A stretch of DNA of 34,729 nucleotides, from positions 1-34,729 of the forward strand of contig JAISAW010000144.1 of NCBI GenBank assembly GCA_031266515.1. Reading direction: 5' to 3'. A model generated the notes under the pieces. The model searched no databases, was not told where the DNA came from, and worked only from the letters and a program-made list of their open reading frames with translations. Origin of the DNA: Eubacteriales Family XIII. Incertae Sedis bacterium (GTDB taxonomy: Bacteria > Bacillota > Clostridia > Peptostreptococcales > Anaerovoracaceae). The position numbers were made by a program, and so were the translations under genes. Of this stretch, positions 13,029 to 21,426 are shown piece after piece (the first letter of the stretch is position 1; each line of letters opens with the position of its first letter).

Positions 13029-15824
13029 TCACGAATACTCGTGCAGAGCGAATTTGAAGCCCAGCATGTATACAGGTTTTTTCGCCTTGTCGAAATTCCC
13101 CACATACCCGCCTTCAAGAGTGAAACCTTTTATAGGGTATAGGTAGCCATGGGGCGTAAGAGTCCCTATAAACTTATTGATTGAATCGCTTTTAGTAAGG
13201 AAACCTGTGTCGTCAAAAGCACTGGAGCCGCCATACGATATTCCTTTTAGCTTCAGGCTCATATCACCGTCCACTGCCGGATTCGTGGTCAGGTTAGTCT
13301 CAGCGGGATCCATTATAGCCAGGCTTTCTATCGAAACGTCAAGCGAATTCCTTCCCATGTTTTGGATGTAGTATTTCGGCGCAGTTATGACGCCCTTATC
13401 CGCCTCGAAAGCCGCAAATATCAGCTTTACGGGAACGGCAGCGGTAATTTCGGTCGGGTCGCCTTTCCAGATATTCACGGCAGCCGGAGTGCCCGCGAAA
13501 CTGTTTCCTGCTTGCTTGAGGCGCACATAGTAGTCACCGGATGAAAGGCCGGTGATTTCCGTACCGGAAACGGGATGCCACACGCCTTCTGTAGATTTGC
13601 GCCATTCCATAGCTCCCGTCACGTCTGTGATCCGGCCATCATTTCTGCCGTCGTACGTCTCGCCCTTCCCCTTTGGAGCTGGCGCGCCAGGCCGTGTGGG
13701 GACCGTGAGGCTCTGAGGTGTGCTGGACGCGGCATTTCCATCGCCTTTTCTTACTATGGGAAGGGTTTCGCCGCTCATCCATGTTTCCGGGATAGCGTAT
13801 GTCGTGCCAGGGACAATGACGCCGTCGCCGCCATTAAAAGAGTACGTCCCGCCAGACACAAGCCCATTCAGTACCTCATCTTTATAATCAATCCCGAGAT
13901 TTGGGGCGACGTACCGGTACGTCGCCGTGACTGTAGCCGGGTATGCAGGCATGGTAAATGTGGTATTCGCATTGCTGGCGTCGCCAAACGCCCCTTCCTT
14001 GTTCGTCGTCCACACATTGAACACTTGCCCGGCCGGAGCGGCTGATGCCTTGATGCTTGCATTTGCGCCTTCATTGTATTTGCCTGACCCGGTGCCATTT
14101 ACCACTGTCAGAGTGTGAAGTGTGCTAAAGGGAACGTCCAGCTTGATGAACCCATGAACCGACCCGCTCGGGCTTTTATAAGAGATGCCATGGGAACTGT
14201 TTTGTATATCCCATTCCGCCGTGGCGTCGGATGAGACTGTAAGATAGTCTGACGAGCCGATTTCGGGATCCGAAGATGGAGAGTGGTTGCTGTTATACGC
14301 GATTATAACGCTCTGGCCGGTCGGCTGGAAATTTTCTGTCGTGAGATCCGTATTCGGACTATCATACTTATTGACATAGACCACGTTCCCCTTGCCGACA
14401 AGCTTGGCGCCGTAGGCGAACAGTGTGCCGCCGCTGATGACAACATAGCTTCCACTGCCTGACACGCTGGCAGAAACAGCCAGGCCTGTCTTGGCGGTTA
14501 CCGTACCACCGTTGATCCTGACTCCCCCAATTTCCGGCCTGTCGGCGTAAACAACATCGCCCGTATTAGAGTTTACAAAGCCACCGTTGATACTGACAGT
14601 GGATCCGCCGCTAATATTCCGGGCATAAATAGTGGGGCCATTTTCTGCGCTGACCGTGCCGCCACTTACGATGATTTTCTTAGCATCGACAGCACTACTG
14701 CTTCCATTCGCTGATACGCTGCAATTACCACTGATAAATACGGTCTGAGCGGAAGACGAAGAATAAACAGCTGCTTTGGTTGATGAGCTATTGTATACCG
14801 AGCCTCCTCTGATAGTTATAACGCCGCCAGAACTGATGGCGGATCCATTCCCGGCGGATACCGCGCCGCTGGCAACCTCTACATCTGCGCCAACGAAATT
14901 GATGGTTGGGTTTTCGCCGCTGGAGGATATCGCACCACCTTCAATGAGGACATGTCCATTTTGAGCGTTTGAAGTGATGGCGCTTCCTGACGATGAAGAA
15001 ACTACGCCGTTTAATGCAACCTCAAGGACAGTATAATTATTAGCGCCGTTGAAAACGATAGCGTCGCCTGATGAGGATGTGATACTCCCCCTTGTAATCA
15101 AAACTTTAGCTTCTGATTCCACTGCAATGACGCTTCCTGCACCTCTATTCGCAATACTGTAGCTACTCGAGGCCAGAACGACCTCAAATATGCCTTTTCC
15201 GCTAACAGAAATTAGAGGTACACCGATACTCCCCCCATACCTGGCTCTCCATTGCAACGTTACCCCTTCCTTGATAACCAGATCCAGTGTGTCATTCGCG
15301 TTGGTTTTGCTTCCGCTGCAGTCAACGGTAACGGTATCGCCTTTTTCCGCGTTTTCTAAAGCATACTGTACCTTAGACTTGATAGCGGCTACATCCTCCC
15401 CTGCTGTAAAAGTAACAGGAATGGTGGAGGCCATAGGCCTGATCGCCGACATCGCATTAATTTCATCTGTAACGGATAACGCTGATTCAGTCGTGTCAAT
15501 TGCATTTTCCGCGTCAGGCGCGGGAGCTGTTGCTGTTTCTGTTTCAGATATATCCGCCCCGGCGGCGTCCGATCCGGGCGTATCATCTGCGGGCCCCTTT
15601 GCCGCTTCTGCGTCAGACGTGGACTCCGTCGCCGCAGGCTCTGTCGTCTTGTCAAGCGCGTCTACAGGTACCGATACAGGATCGGGTGCGCCCATGGATG
15701 CCGCAGGTACTGCGATGGGCCCAATATCCCATTCCGCAGCTCCCAAAGCTGACATTGGCATCAATGGCAGTACAATGGCCGACGCCAGCAAAAGCGCGAT
15801 GCTTTTTTGTTTGAGTGTTTTCAT
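13029..15824 (-). CDS. Large modular secreted surface protein
   Basis: A 931-residue exported protein, first gene of the surface operon. A signal peptide (about 1-29, ending SALGA) is followed by an Ala/Asp/Thr/Pro-rich region (about 35-135), a long Ser/Gly/Val-rich stretch (about 140-500) with recurrent ISGGTVSA-, INGGFVN- and VVISGGTLFA-type strands expected of a right-handed parallel beta helix, a module with HTLTVVNGTGSGKYNEG...FTMPAYPATVTATY (about 590-660) like the divergent InlB B-repeat, and a further module (about 700-780). The last ~145 residues (AAVPVKLIFAAFEADKGVI onward) are homologous to the 221-residue protein of the same operon. ATG 15824 follows GGAGGT at 11 nt. There is no anchor, so display probably depends on the membrane partners. 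The function is probably adhesion or envelope structure; this is inference. Confidence 0.85.
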   Translation of the reverse strand: MKTLKQKSIALLLASAIVLPLMPMSALGAAEWDIGPIAVPAASMGAPDPVSVPVDALDKTTEPAATESTSDAEAAKGPADDTPGSDAAGADISETETATAPAPDAENAIDTTESALSVTDEINAMSAIRPMASTIPVTFTAGEDVAAIKSKVQYALENAEKGDTVTVDCSGSKTNANDTLDLVIKEGVTLQWRARYGGSIGVPLISVSGKGIFEVVLASSSYSIANRGAGSVIAVESEAKVLITRGSITSSSGDAIVFNGANNYTVLEVALNGVVSSSSGSAITSNAQNGHVLIEGGAISSSGENPTINFVGADVEVASGAVSAGNGSAISSGGVITIRGGSVYNSSSTKAAVYSSSSAQTVFISGNCSVSANGSSSAVDAKKIIVSGGTVSAENGPTIYARNISGGSTVSINGGFVNSNTGDVVYADRPEIGGVRINGGTVTAKTGLAVSASVSGSGSYVVISGGTLFAYGAKLVGKGNVVYVNKYDSPNTDLTTENFQPTGQSVIIAYNSNHSPSSDPEIGSSDYLTVSSDATAEWDIQNSSHGISYKSPSGSVHGFIKLDVPFSTLHTLTVVNGTGSGKYNEGANASIKASAAPAGQVFNVWTTNKEGAFGDASNANTTFTMPAYPATVTATYRYVAPNLGIDYKDEVLNGLVSGGTYSFNGGDGVIVPGTTYAIPETWMSGETLPIVRKGDGNAASSTPQSLTVPTRPGAPAPKGKGETYDGRNDGRITDVTGAMEWRKSTEGVWHPVSGTEITGLSSGDYYVRLKQAGNSFAGTPAAVNIWKGDPTEITAAVPVKLIFAAFEADKGVITAPKYYIQNMGRNSLDVSIESLAIMDPAETNLTTNPAVDGDMSLKLKGISYGGSSAFDDTGFLTKSDSINKFIGTLTPHGYLYPIKGFTLEGGYVGNFDKAKKPVYMLGFKFALHEYS

Positions 15825-15860
15825 TGCTATCAGTTACCTCCGTGTTACTGCAAGATTGCG

Positions 15861-16024
15861 TTAGTGCTCCAACAACTAAATATTGCACGTCGCGCCGGTC
15901 TTTTCTCCGTCATACTGCGTTGCCGGAACCCGCTGATACCGCAAGTATCAACGGAGCCCGACGCCTTGTCTGACGGAGAAAATCCTCGCCGCTTTGATGC
16001 AATATTTAATCGTCGAAGCACTAA
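15861..16024. repeat. 164-bp palindromic intergenic repeat, copy 1
   Basis: The two halves are inverted copies over most of the element: TTAGTGCT (15861) pairs with AGCACTAA (ending 16024), TAAATATTGCA with TGCAATATTTA, and TTTTCTCCGTCA with TGACGGAGAAAA; the centre holds GATAC/GTATC. It reaches to within 37 nt of the surface-operon start, so its left arm is in the 5' untranslated or promoter region. It keeps both strands open in several frames, which creates spurious ORFs. Confidence 0.85.
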
Positions 16025-16066
16025 AAAAACAGCCCCTTGCGAGCGGCTCGGCTCGGGCTGTTTTTT
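16023..16066. terminator. Bidirectional rho-independent terminator
   Basis: AAAAAAACAGCCC (from 16023) and GGGCTGTTTTTT (to 16066) form a stem flanked by A and T tracts, so it can stop transcripts in either direction. It directly adjoins palindromic copy 1 and insulates the surface operon from its upstream side. Confidence 0.8.
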
Positions 16067-16292
16067 AATGGCCTGTTTATTGGAAAAAGATACGAGAAAT
16101 TCGTATCCGGAGCGTTTGCCTGGCAATACCCCTCCCCTGTCCGGGGCATTGAGGTTGCCAGATTGCCTGTGCATTTTCGAAATCTCCAAGCCGGCTCCAT
16201 CACTAATGAAAGCTGCTCGCGAAAAAACGGCCGCAAAGCCGAACGGCGCCGGAAGTGCACATATTTTCTTGTTTATACTTGTGTCATTGCCC

Positions 16293-16472
16293 CGCTGGCT
16301 GAATGCCGCGCGTCGTCCCGATATTTTTTCCGCCATGCCGCACCGGCGGAACCCTTTGATAACCCTGCCTGGGATGAGCCTCGGCTTCACCTCGCAGTTG
16401 TCATCAAAGGAATTGTTCATCTCGTGCGATGAAGAAAACCCACGCAGACCCGGCGAAACATTCAGTCGCCGA
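16293..16472. repeat. Diverged copy 2 of the palindromic repeat
   Basis: Roughly 60-65% like copy 1 by eye in both halves: compare CGCGTCGTCCC...TTTTTTCCGCCATGCCGC and GGCGGAACCCTTTGATA with the corresponding stretches of copy 1, and GATGAAGAAAACCCACGC with GACGGAGAAAATCCTCGC. The centre has about 30 additional bases. The apparent 242-residue (minus) and 252-residue (plus) ORFs across 15807-16573 both contain two repeats of the same peptide because they read through the two copies. Confidence 0.65.
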
Positions 16473-16896
16473 CGCGATGGTTTTCGATACGAACCGTACC
16501 TAATCCCCATAATATTTATAATCCCCCAATTATTTGACCGTGCGAGCTGCTCCCGCACCGCATAATTGCTCACTCATAGTACTATCTTTTTATCGAAAGT
16601 AAACACAAAAAATTTAAATTTATAGCTCCAAAGCGTTGGTTTATAATTCACCCTTCCCGGAAAGGGCTAAAATTTCAATGATTTTGCGTGTCTCCTGGTT
16701 TTGTTACAATTTTGTTACACGGCGCACATGCCAGGCAGTATAAATGGGCGGCAGATTGAGTGGGAATCAGATTATAATCAGGCAAAGGTGTTGCAATTTC
16801 AACATTTCTCGGTTGCCAAAAATACATTTTTGACATTTTCGCACTGCTTGCCGATTCGGGGTGCTGAAAAATCGGGGAGTATGGAGAGGAAGCGAA
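16473..16896. other. Gene-free intergenic stretch
   Basis: AT-rich sequence upstream of the repeats on the minus strand. A weak minus promoter can be drawn near 16577-16605 (TTTACT, 16 bp, TACTAT). Near 16814-16835 a TGCCAAAAA/TTTTTGACA stem may serve as a poor terminator for the AraC gene. No coding sequence is supported. Confidence 0.5.
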
Positions 16897-18054
16897 CTAC
16901 TCTGCCAGGCGGCGGCGCCTGTATTCTATCGGGGTCATGCCTGTCACGTTTTTGAAAATGGTCGTGTAGTAGCTCTGGCTTGAAAACCCATAGAGCAAAG
17001 CGATCTGAGAGATCGAATAGCCGGTGTGGCGCACGAAATAGCATGACTCCTGCACCTTGCGCATGGCCGTGTACTCGGTGAAGGAAAGCCCGGTCTCGCG
17101 CCTGAATCTGGATGAGAGGTAGGCGGGGTGCACACCTGCATATGCGGCGGCGGCATTCAGTGATACCTTGGTATCAAGGTGGTTTTCCACATAGTGCATC
17201 ACCTTGACGACAGTGGCCGAATACGAGGCTTCCAGACGCTGACGTACCAGTGCGATGAACTGCAGCAGTATATTTTCTTCAAACGCCAACACTGCGTCGC
17301 GGGCGGCCATCTCTTCGACCCTCCGGGTCAGTGCGTCGCTGAGCGCGAAAGCATCGTTTGCACTCACTCCGCCCTGGATGGCGGCGCGCGATAAAAAGGC
17401 AATGGATCCAATCATGGAATTTTTTGCAGAACGCAGGGAATCCTTTGCGAGCACCGCCTTATCGCCTTGGGCCGTTATCTCCCGCAGAGCGACCAAAGCT
17501 GCCTCGCCATCGCCCTTCGTGACAGCTGTAGAGAGCTTTTCCTCAAGCGCATACGGGCTGTGCCTGAACATGGCCTCGCGGTCCGTGTAAATACTGTCAT
17601 AGTACTGTCTGGGCTTCGCCGGCTCTTTCCCCAGACCGAGTGCATCCCTGTTCTCCTCTATGAACCCGTGCGCCAGGAGAATGACATCGATGGCGCAGCC
17701 GTCCTCCGCCCATGCATTTTTTGATGCGCCCTGTGGAATGGCGTCTTCGTATTTTTCGTATTTTTTCTGCCAGGATCTGCACAAGGCAAGTATCTCATGT
17801 CCGCTTAGCTCGTTTAGGCGAGCTTCGCAGGCAATGAACTGTGCGGCTCCGACAAATGCGTTTTGCGCCGCGCCTGCCGCGCCTGCAAAGCGGACGCCTG
17901 TCCCCGCAACTGCCACAGTGTCGTCCAGGGGCACATCAAACAGCTTGCCAAGCGTAGACGAGGCGACTGTCGCGCACATGCCGCCATACCGGGCTTCGGC
18001 GCCTCGCACATGCTTTTGTACAAGGATTCTCAGGTCGTCAGGTTGCGTATTCAT
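16897..18054 (-). CDS. AraC-family regulator with unusual N-terminal domain
   Basis: A 385-residue regulator. The C-terminal ~100 residues are the double helix-turn-helix of the AraC family (AYAGVHPAYLSSRFRRETG, then ISQIALLYGFSSQSYYTTIFK with TGMTPIEYRRRR). A helical middle section (about 180-275) resembles that of the other AraC regulator in this window. The N-terminus (ARYGGMCATVASSTLGKLF, then GTGVRFAGAAGAAQNAFVGAAQF and ALCRSWQKKYEKY) recalls the C_GCAxxG_C_C redox-type domain with its second Cys motif lost; this is tentative. ATG 18054 is preferred though its ribosome site (TGGTG) is weak; upstream in-frame starts at 18069 and 18141 are no better. It lies 309 nt downstream of ppdK; the target is unknown. 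Confidence 0.85.
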   Translation of the reverse strand: MNTQPDDLRILVQKHVRGAEARYGGMCATVASSTLGKLFDVPLDDTVAVAGTGVRFAGAAGAAQNAFVGAAQFIACEARLNELSGHEILALCRSWQKKYEKYEDAIPQGASKNAWAEDGCAIDVILLAHGFIEENRDALGLGKEPAKPRQYYDSIYTDREAMFRHSPYALEEKLSTAVTKGDGEAALVALREITAQGDKAVLAKDSLRSAKNSMIGSIAFLSRAAIQGGVSANDAFALSDALTRRVEEMAARDAVLAFEENILLQFIALVRQRLEASYSATVVKVMHYVENHLDTKVSLNAAAAYAGVHPAYLSSRFRRETGLSFTEYTAMRKVQESCYFVRHTGYSISQIALLYGFSSQSYYTTIFKNVTGMTPIEYRRRRLAE

Positions 18055-18363
18055 CGGTTCACCATACATTACGAATTGACATCTTATATATAAGCCGCCC
18101 TTTGAATGACAGGCGCAGTTATCAGGATGGGCGAACGTCAACCCTCTGAGCGGTAAACTCCAAACCCGCTAAAACCGGGAGGGGGTTCTCGCATGGCACC
18201 TTCCAACCATTTGCATTTCATACAAACGGGGGTAGGTGCGCATCGCACGGAGGCTCGCACCCGGGTCGCCGCTTCGCTTTGCACAGTTATTTTTTTGCAC
18301 AACGGGTGCACAACGGGGATAACACAAAAGAAACCGTCCCCGTTGTGCACTTTACAAAAACTC
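18055..18363. other. ppdK-AraC intergenic region
   Basis: It contains the hairpin repeat at 18296-18350 close to the ppdK stop codon and an otherwise unassigned GC-rich stretch. TTATATATAAG near 18081-18091 on the minus strand is a possible -10 region for the AraC gene. I see no recognisable riboswitch or ORF with a ribosome binding site. Confidence 0.4.
18296..18350. repeat. GGGGACGG-family hairpin repeat after ppdK
   Basis: GTGCACAACGGGGA (18306-18319) and TCCCCGTTGTGCAC (18337-18350) are perfect 14-bp arms around a 17-nt loop. An extra TGCACAACGGG copy at 18296-18306 precedes it. It belongs to the same family as the repeats at 3195-3305 and 5601-5729. On the minus strand it is followed by A rather than T, so it is not a standard terminator for ppdK. 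Confidence 0.8.
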
Positions 18364-21018
18364 CTACACCTGGCTGCCGGCCGAATGTCCTTCTGCCTTG
18401 AGTGCCGCCTGTGCCGCCGAAAGCCTGGCGACAGGCACGCGGAACGGCGAGCAGGACACATAGTCGAGCCCGATGTTGTAGCAGAACTCTACGCTTGACG
18501 GATCGCCTCCGTGCTCTCCGCATATGCCGAGCTTGATGTCAGGCCTGGTCTTTTTGCCGAGTTCGACGGCTGTCTCCATCAACTTTCCAACGCCAACCTG
18601 GTCGATCCTCTGGAAGGGGTCGCTCTCATAGATCTGTTTGTCGTAATATGCGCCGAGGAATTTCTCAGCGTCGTCGCGTGAGAAGCCAAAGGTCATCTGC
18701 GTCAAGTCGTTCGTCCCGAAGCTGAAGAACTCCGCTTCCTCAGCGATCTCATCGGCGGTGATGGCGGCCCTTGGGATCTCTATCATCGTGCCGACCATGT
18801 ACTTCAGGCCCGTCCCGGACTCCGCGATGATCGCATCTGCGGTTTCCGTTATGATATTTTTCACGAACCGCATCTCCTTGACTTCGCCGGTGAGCGGCAC
18901 CATGATTTCCGGAACCAAATTCCACTCGGGATGCTTTTTCTGCACGTTGATGGCAGCTTCGATGATAGCCCTCGTCTGCATGACGCCGATCTCAGGATAG
19001 GTGACATCAAGGCGGCAGCCTCTGTGCCCCATCATCGGGTTGAACTCGTGCAGCGATACGATGATCGCGTTCAGCTCCTCGACCGGAAGGCCCATCTCCT
19101 TTGCGAGGGCTTCAATGTCCTTCGGGTCGGTCGGGAGGAATTCGTGAAGAGGCGGATCAAGCAGCCTTATGGTCACGGGATAGCCTTGCATGGCTTCGTA
19201 GATCCCCTCGAAGTCGCCCCTTTGCATGGGAAGGATCTTATCGAGGGCTTTTTCCCTCTGCTCAGCCGTCTTGGAGACTATCATCTCGCGGACTGCCGCA
19301 ATGCGGTCCTCTTCAAAGAACATGTGTTCAGTGCGGCAGAGGCCGATGCCTTCCGCCCCGAATTTGATAGCCTGCTCGGAATCCTTTGGGGTGTCGGCGT
19401 TCGTGCGAACCTTGATCGTGCGGAAACCGTCGACCCACTCCATGAAGCGCCCGAAGTGCCCGCTTATGGACGCTGGCACAGTCTTGACCTCTTCGCCGTA
19501 GACATTGCCCGTGGACCCATCGAGTGAAATCCAGTCGCCTTCATTATACGTATTGCCGCCGAGCTTGAAGCTCTTGCCATCGGCACCGAAGACTATATCC
19601 CCAAGCCCTGCCACGCAGCAGGTACCCATGCCTCGCGCGACGACCGCCGCGTGTGAAGTCATGCCGCCGCGGGCTGTAAGTATCCCTTTGGCGTAGGTCA
19701 TGCCCTCGATGTCCTCCGGCGAAGTCTCAAGCCTCACGAGGATGACAGGCGTGTTTTTCTTTGTCGCCCATTCGGTGGCGTCCTCAGCGGTGAATACCAC
19801 CTGGCCGCAGGCGGCGCCGGGGGACGCGGGTAGCCCTTTGCCTATGGACTTTGCGGACGCGAGTGCTGCCCCATCGAACTGGGGATGGAGCAGGGTGTCA
19901 AGAGCTTTGGGGTCGATCATCAGGACGGCTGTCCTTTCGTCTATGAGCCCCTCGTCGACAAGTTCACTCGCTATGCGGAGGGCGGCGGCGGCTGTCCTCT
20001 TTCCGTTCCTCGTCTGAAGCATATAGAGTTTCCCCTCTTCAATGGTGAACTCCATGTCCTGCATATCCCTGTAGTGAAGTTCGAGCTTCGTCACTATCTC
20101 CACGAATTCGTCATAGACCGCCGCGTTGATTTCCTTCAGTTTGTCTATAGGCTCAGGCGTACGGATCCCGGCCACGACATCCTCGCCCTGGGCATTCATA
20201 AGGAATTCCCCGAACAGGCCCTTTTCGCCCGTCGAAGGATTCCTTGAGAACGCTACGCCCGTCCCGGATGTGTCGCCCATATTGCCGAACACCATCGCCT
20301 GTACATTGACAGCCGTGCCCCATGAGCCAGGGATGTCGTTGAGCCTGCGATAGGTGATGGCCCTCGCATTGTTCCACGAGCGGAAGACTGCGCGCACTGC
20401 TCCGAAAAGCTGTTCCTTCGCTTCAGTCGGGAAGTCCGACCCAATCTTCGATTTGTATTCGGCCTTGAATTGCTCGGAAAGCCTCTTCAGGTCGTCAGCG
20501 TCGAGCTCAGAGTCAAGCTTCACGCCTTTCGCTTCCTTCATTTTGTCTATGAGCTCTTCGAAATACGCCTTGCCAACTTCCATGACCACGTCTGAGTACA
20601 TCTGGATGAAACGCCTGTATGAGTCATATGCGAACCGGGGGTTTCCGGTCTTGCTCGCTACGCTCTCGACCACTTCATCGTTCAGCCCGAGGTTCAAAAT
20701 GGTGTCCATCATCCCCGGCATTGACGCGCGGGCACCTGAACGGACACTCACTAAAAGCGGGTTTTCTATATCCCCGAATTTCTTGCCGGTGATCTCTTCC
20801 AATTTCGCAAGGCTCTCAAATATCTGATTTTCTACCGCCTCGCTTATCTTCTCCCCGCTGTCATAATAATCAGTGCAGGCCTCTGTAGTGACGGTAAATC
20901 CCTGCGGGACGGGCAGGCCCAGTACGGCCATTTCCGCCAGGTTTGCGCCTTTTCCGCCGAGCAGGTTTTTCATGTCCTTGTTGCCTTCGTTAAACATGTA
21001 CACATATTTGTTTGCCAT
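18364..21018 (-). CDS. ppdK: Pyruvate,phosphate dikinase
   Basis: An 884-residue cytoplasmic enzyme that interconverts pyruvate + ATP + Pi and PEP + AMP + PPi, in anaerobes often working in the glycolytic direction. The N-terminal ATP-grasp domain begins MANKYVYMFNEGN...LLGGKGANLAEM; the swivelling phosphohistidine domain has GGMTSHAAVVARGMG with His456 and the neighbouring regulatory-type Thr; the C-terminal TIM barrel shows GLCRTEHMF, GHRGCRLD, SFGTNDLTQMTFG and the catalytic Cys in GICGEHGGDPSS. ATG 21018 follows AAGGGAAT; the longer reading from 21099 would add 27 non-conserved residues. A minus promoter with a perfect -10 lies at 21119-21147. It seems monocistronic. Confidence 0.97.
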   Translation of the reverse strand: MANKYVYMFNEGNKDMKNLLGGKGANLAEMAVLGLPVPQGFTVTTEACTDYYDSGEKISEAVENQIFESLAKLEEITGKKFGDIENPLLVSVRSGARASMPGMMDTILNLGLNDEVVESVASKTGNPRFAYDSYRRFIQMYSDVVMEVGKAYFEELIDKMKEAKGVKLDSELDADDLKRLSEQFKAEYKSKIGSDFPTEAKEQLFGAVRAVFRSWNNARAITYRRLNDIPGSWGTAVNVQAMVFGNMGDTSGTGVAFSRNPSTGEKGLFGEFLMNAQGEDVVAGIRTPEPIDKLKEINAAVYDEFVEIVTKLELHYRDMQDMEFTIEEGKLYMLQTRNGKRTAAAALRIASELVDEGLIDERTAVLMIDPKALDTLLHPQFDGAALASAKSIGKGLPASPGAACGQVVFTAEDATEWATKKNTPVILVRLETSPEDIEGMTYAKGILTARGGMTSHAAVVARGMGTCCVAGLGDIVFGADGKSFKLGGNTYNEGDWISLDGSTGNVYGEEVKTVPASISGHFGRFMEWVDGFRTIKVRTNADTPKDSEQAIKFGAEGIGLCRTEHMFFEEDRIAAVREMIVSKTAEQREKALDKILPMQRGDFEGIYEAMQGYPVTIRLLDPPLHEFLPTDPKDIEALAKEMGLPVEELNAIIVSLHEFNPMMGHRGCRLDVTYPEIGVMQTRAIIEAAINVQKKHPEWNLVPEIMVPLTGEVKEMRFVKNIITETADAIIAESGTGLKYMVGTMIEIPRAAITADEIAEEAEFFSFGTNDLTQMTFGFSRDDAEKFLGAYYDKQIYESDPFQRIDQVGVGKLMETAVELGKKTRPDIKLGICGEHGGDPSSVEFCYNIGLDYVSCSPFRVPVARLSAAQAALKAEGHSAGSQV

Positions 21019-21118
21019 ATTCCCTTTTCCTTCCCTGGAACCTTTCATTTCGGCGTAATTTTCAGACAGCCACGCCGACCGACTCTCCGCACTGTTCATA
21101 TCTCAAAGCGGCATACAC

Positions 21119-21147
21119 ATTATAGTACGATTTCTTCGCGACGGTAA
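21119..21147 (-). promoter_or_regulatory. Probable ppdK promoter
   Basis: Minus-strand -10 TATAAT (21119-21124), 17-bp spacer, weak -35 TTACCG (21142-21147). It lies about 100 nt upstream of the ppdK start. Confidence 0.5.
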
Positions 21148-21426
21148 TCGTTTTCACTTAGTTTTTCGAGACAAAACTTTGAAACTGTTTCAGAAACCTT
21201 CCGAAAATCATAGCCGCTCAGCGCAAAACAATCCTGGTTTCCCTGATTGCTTCGCTAATGAACAATCAATCCATTTGAGATCGATGCCTGCTATTCTACT
21301 CCTATACGGCGTTTACTGCAGCAGTAAATTGCAATTTCGCAAATTTTTTTCGCCCGACGGCTACTATTCGAGCATAGACGGGGCTTTTTCAGTTGCGCGG
21401 GAGCGGGACAGCCCTGACCGCCTCAT
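21148..21426. other. Intergenic region with a 17-bp palindrome
   Basis: TTTACTG-CAG-CAGTAAA at 21312-21328 is a perfect inverted repeat of operator size, between the transporter stop codon and the ppdK promoter. It is about 165 bp upstream of the ppdK -35 box. The binding protein is unknown. No ORF is supported in this stretch. Confidence 0.45.

Noticed and set aside
13868-14118. Overlapping small ORFs within the large surface protein gene
   Set aside because: Opposite-frame shadows in repetitive Ser/Gly coding sequence; no ribosome sites.
15807-16573. Long ORFs on both strands (252 aa plus, 242 aa minus) over the region upstream of the surface operon
   Set aside because: Both read through two copies of a palindromic repeat and a rho-independent terminator, contain the repeat-derived peptide twice, have no ribosome binding site, and show no family resemblance.
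18142-18295. Possible riboswitch upstream of the AraC gene
   Set aside because: GC-rich with some local complementarity, but no conserved core of any class known to me could be matched.
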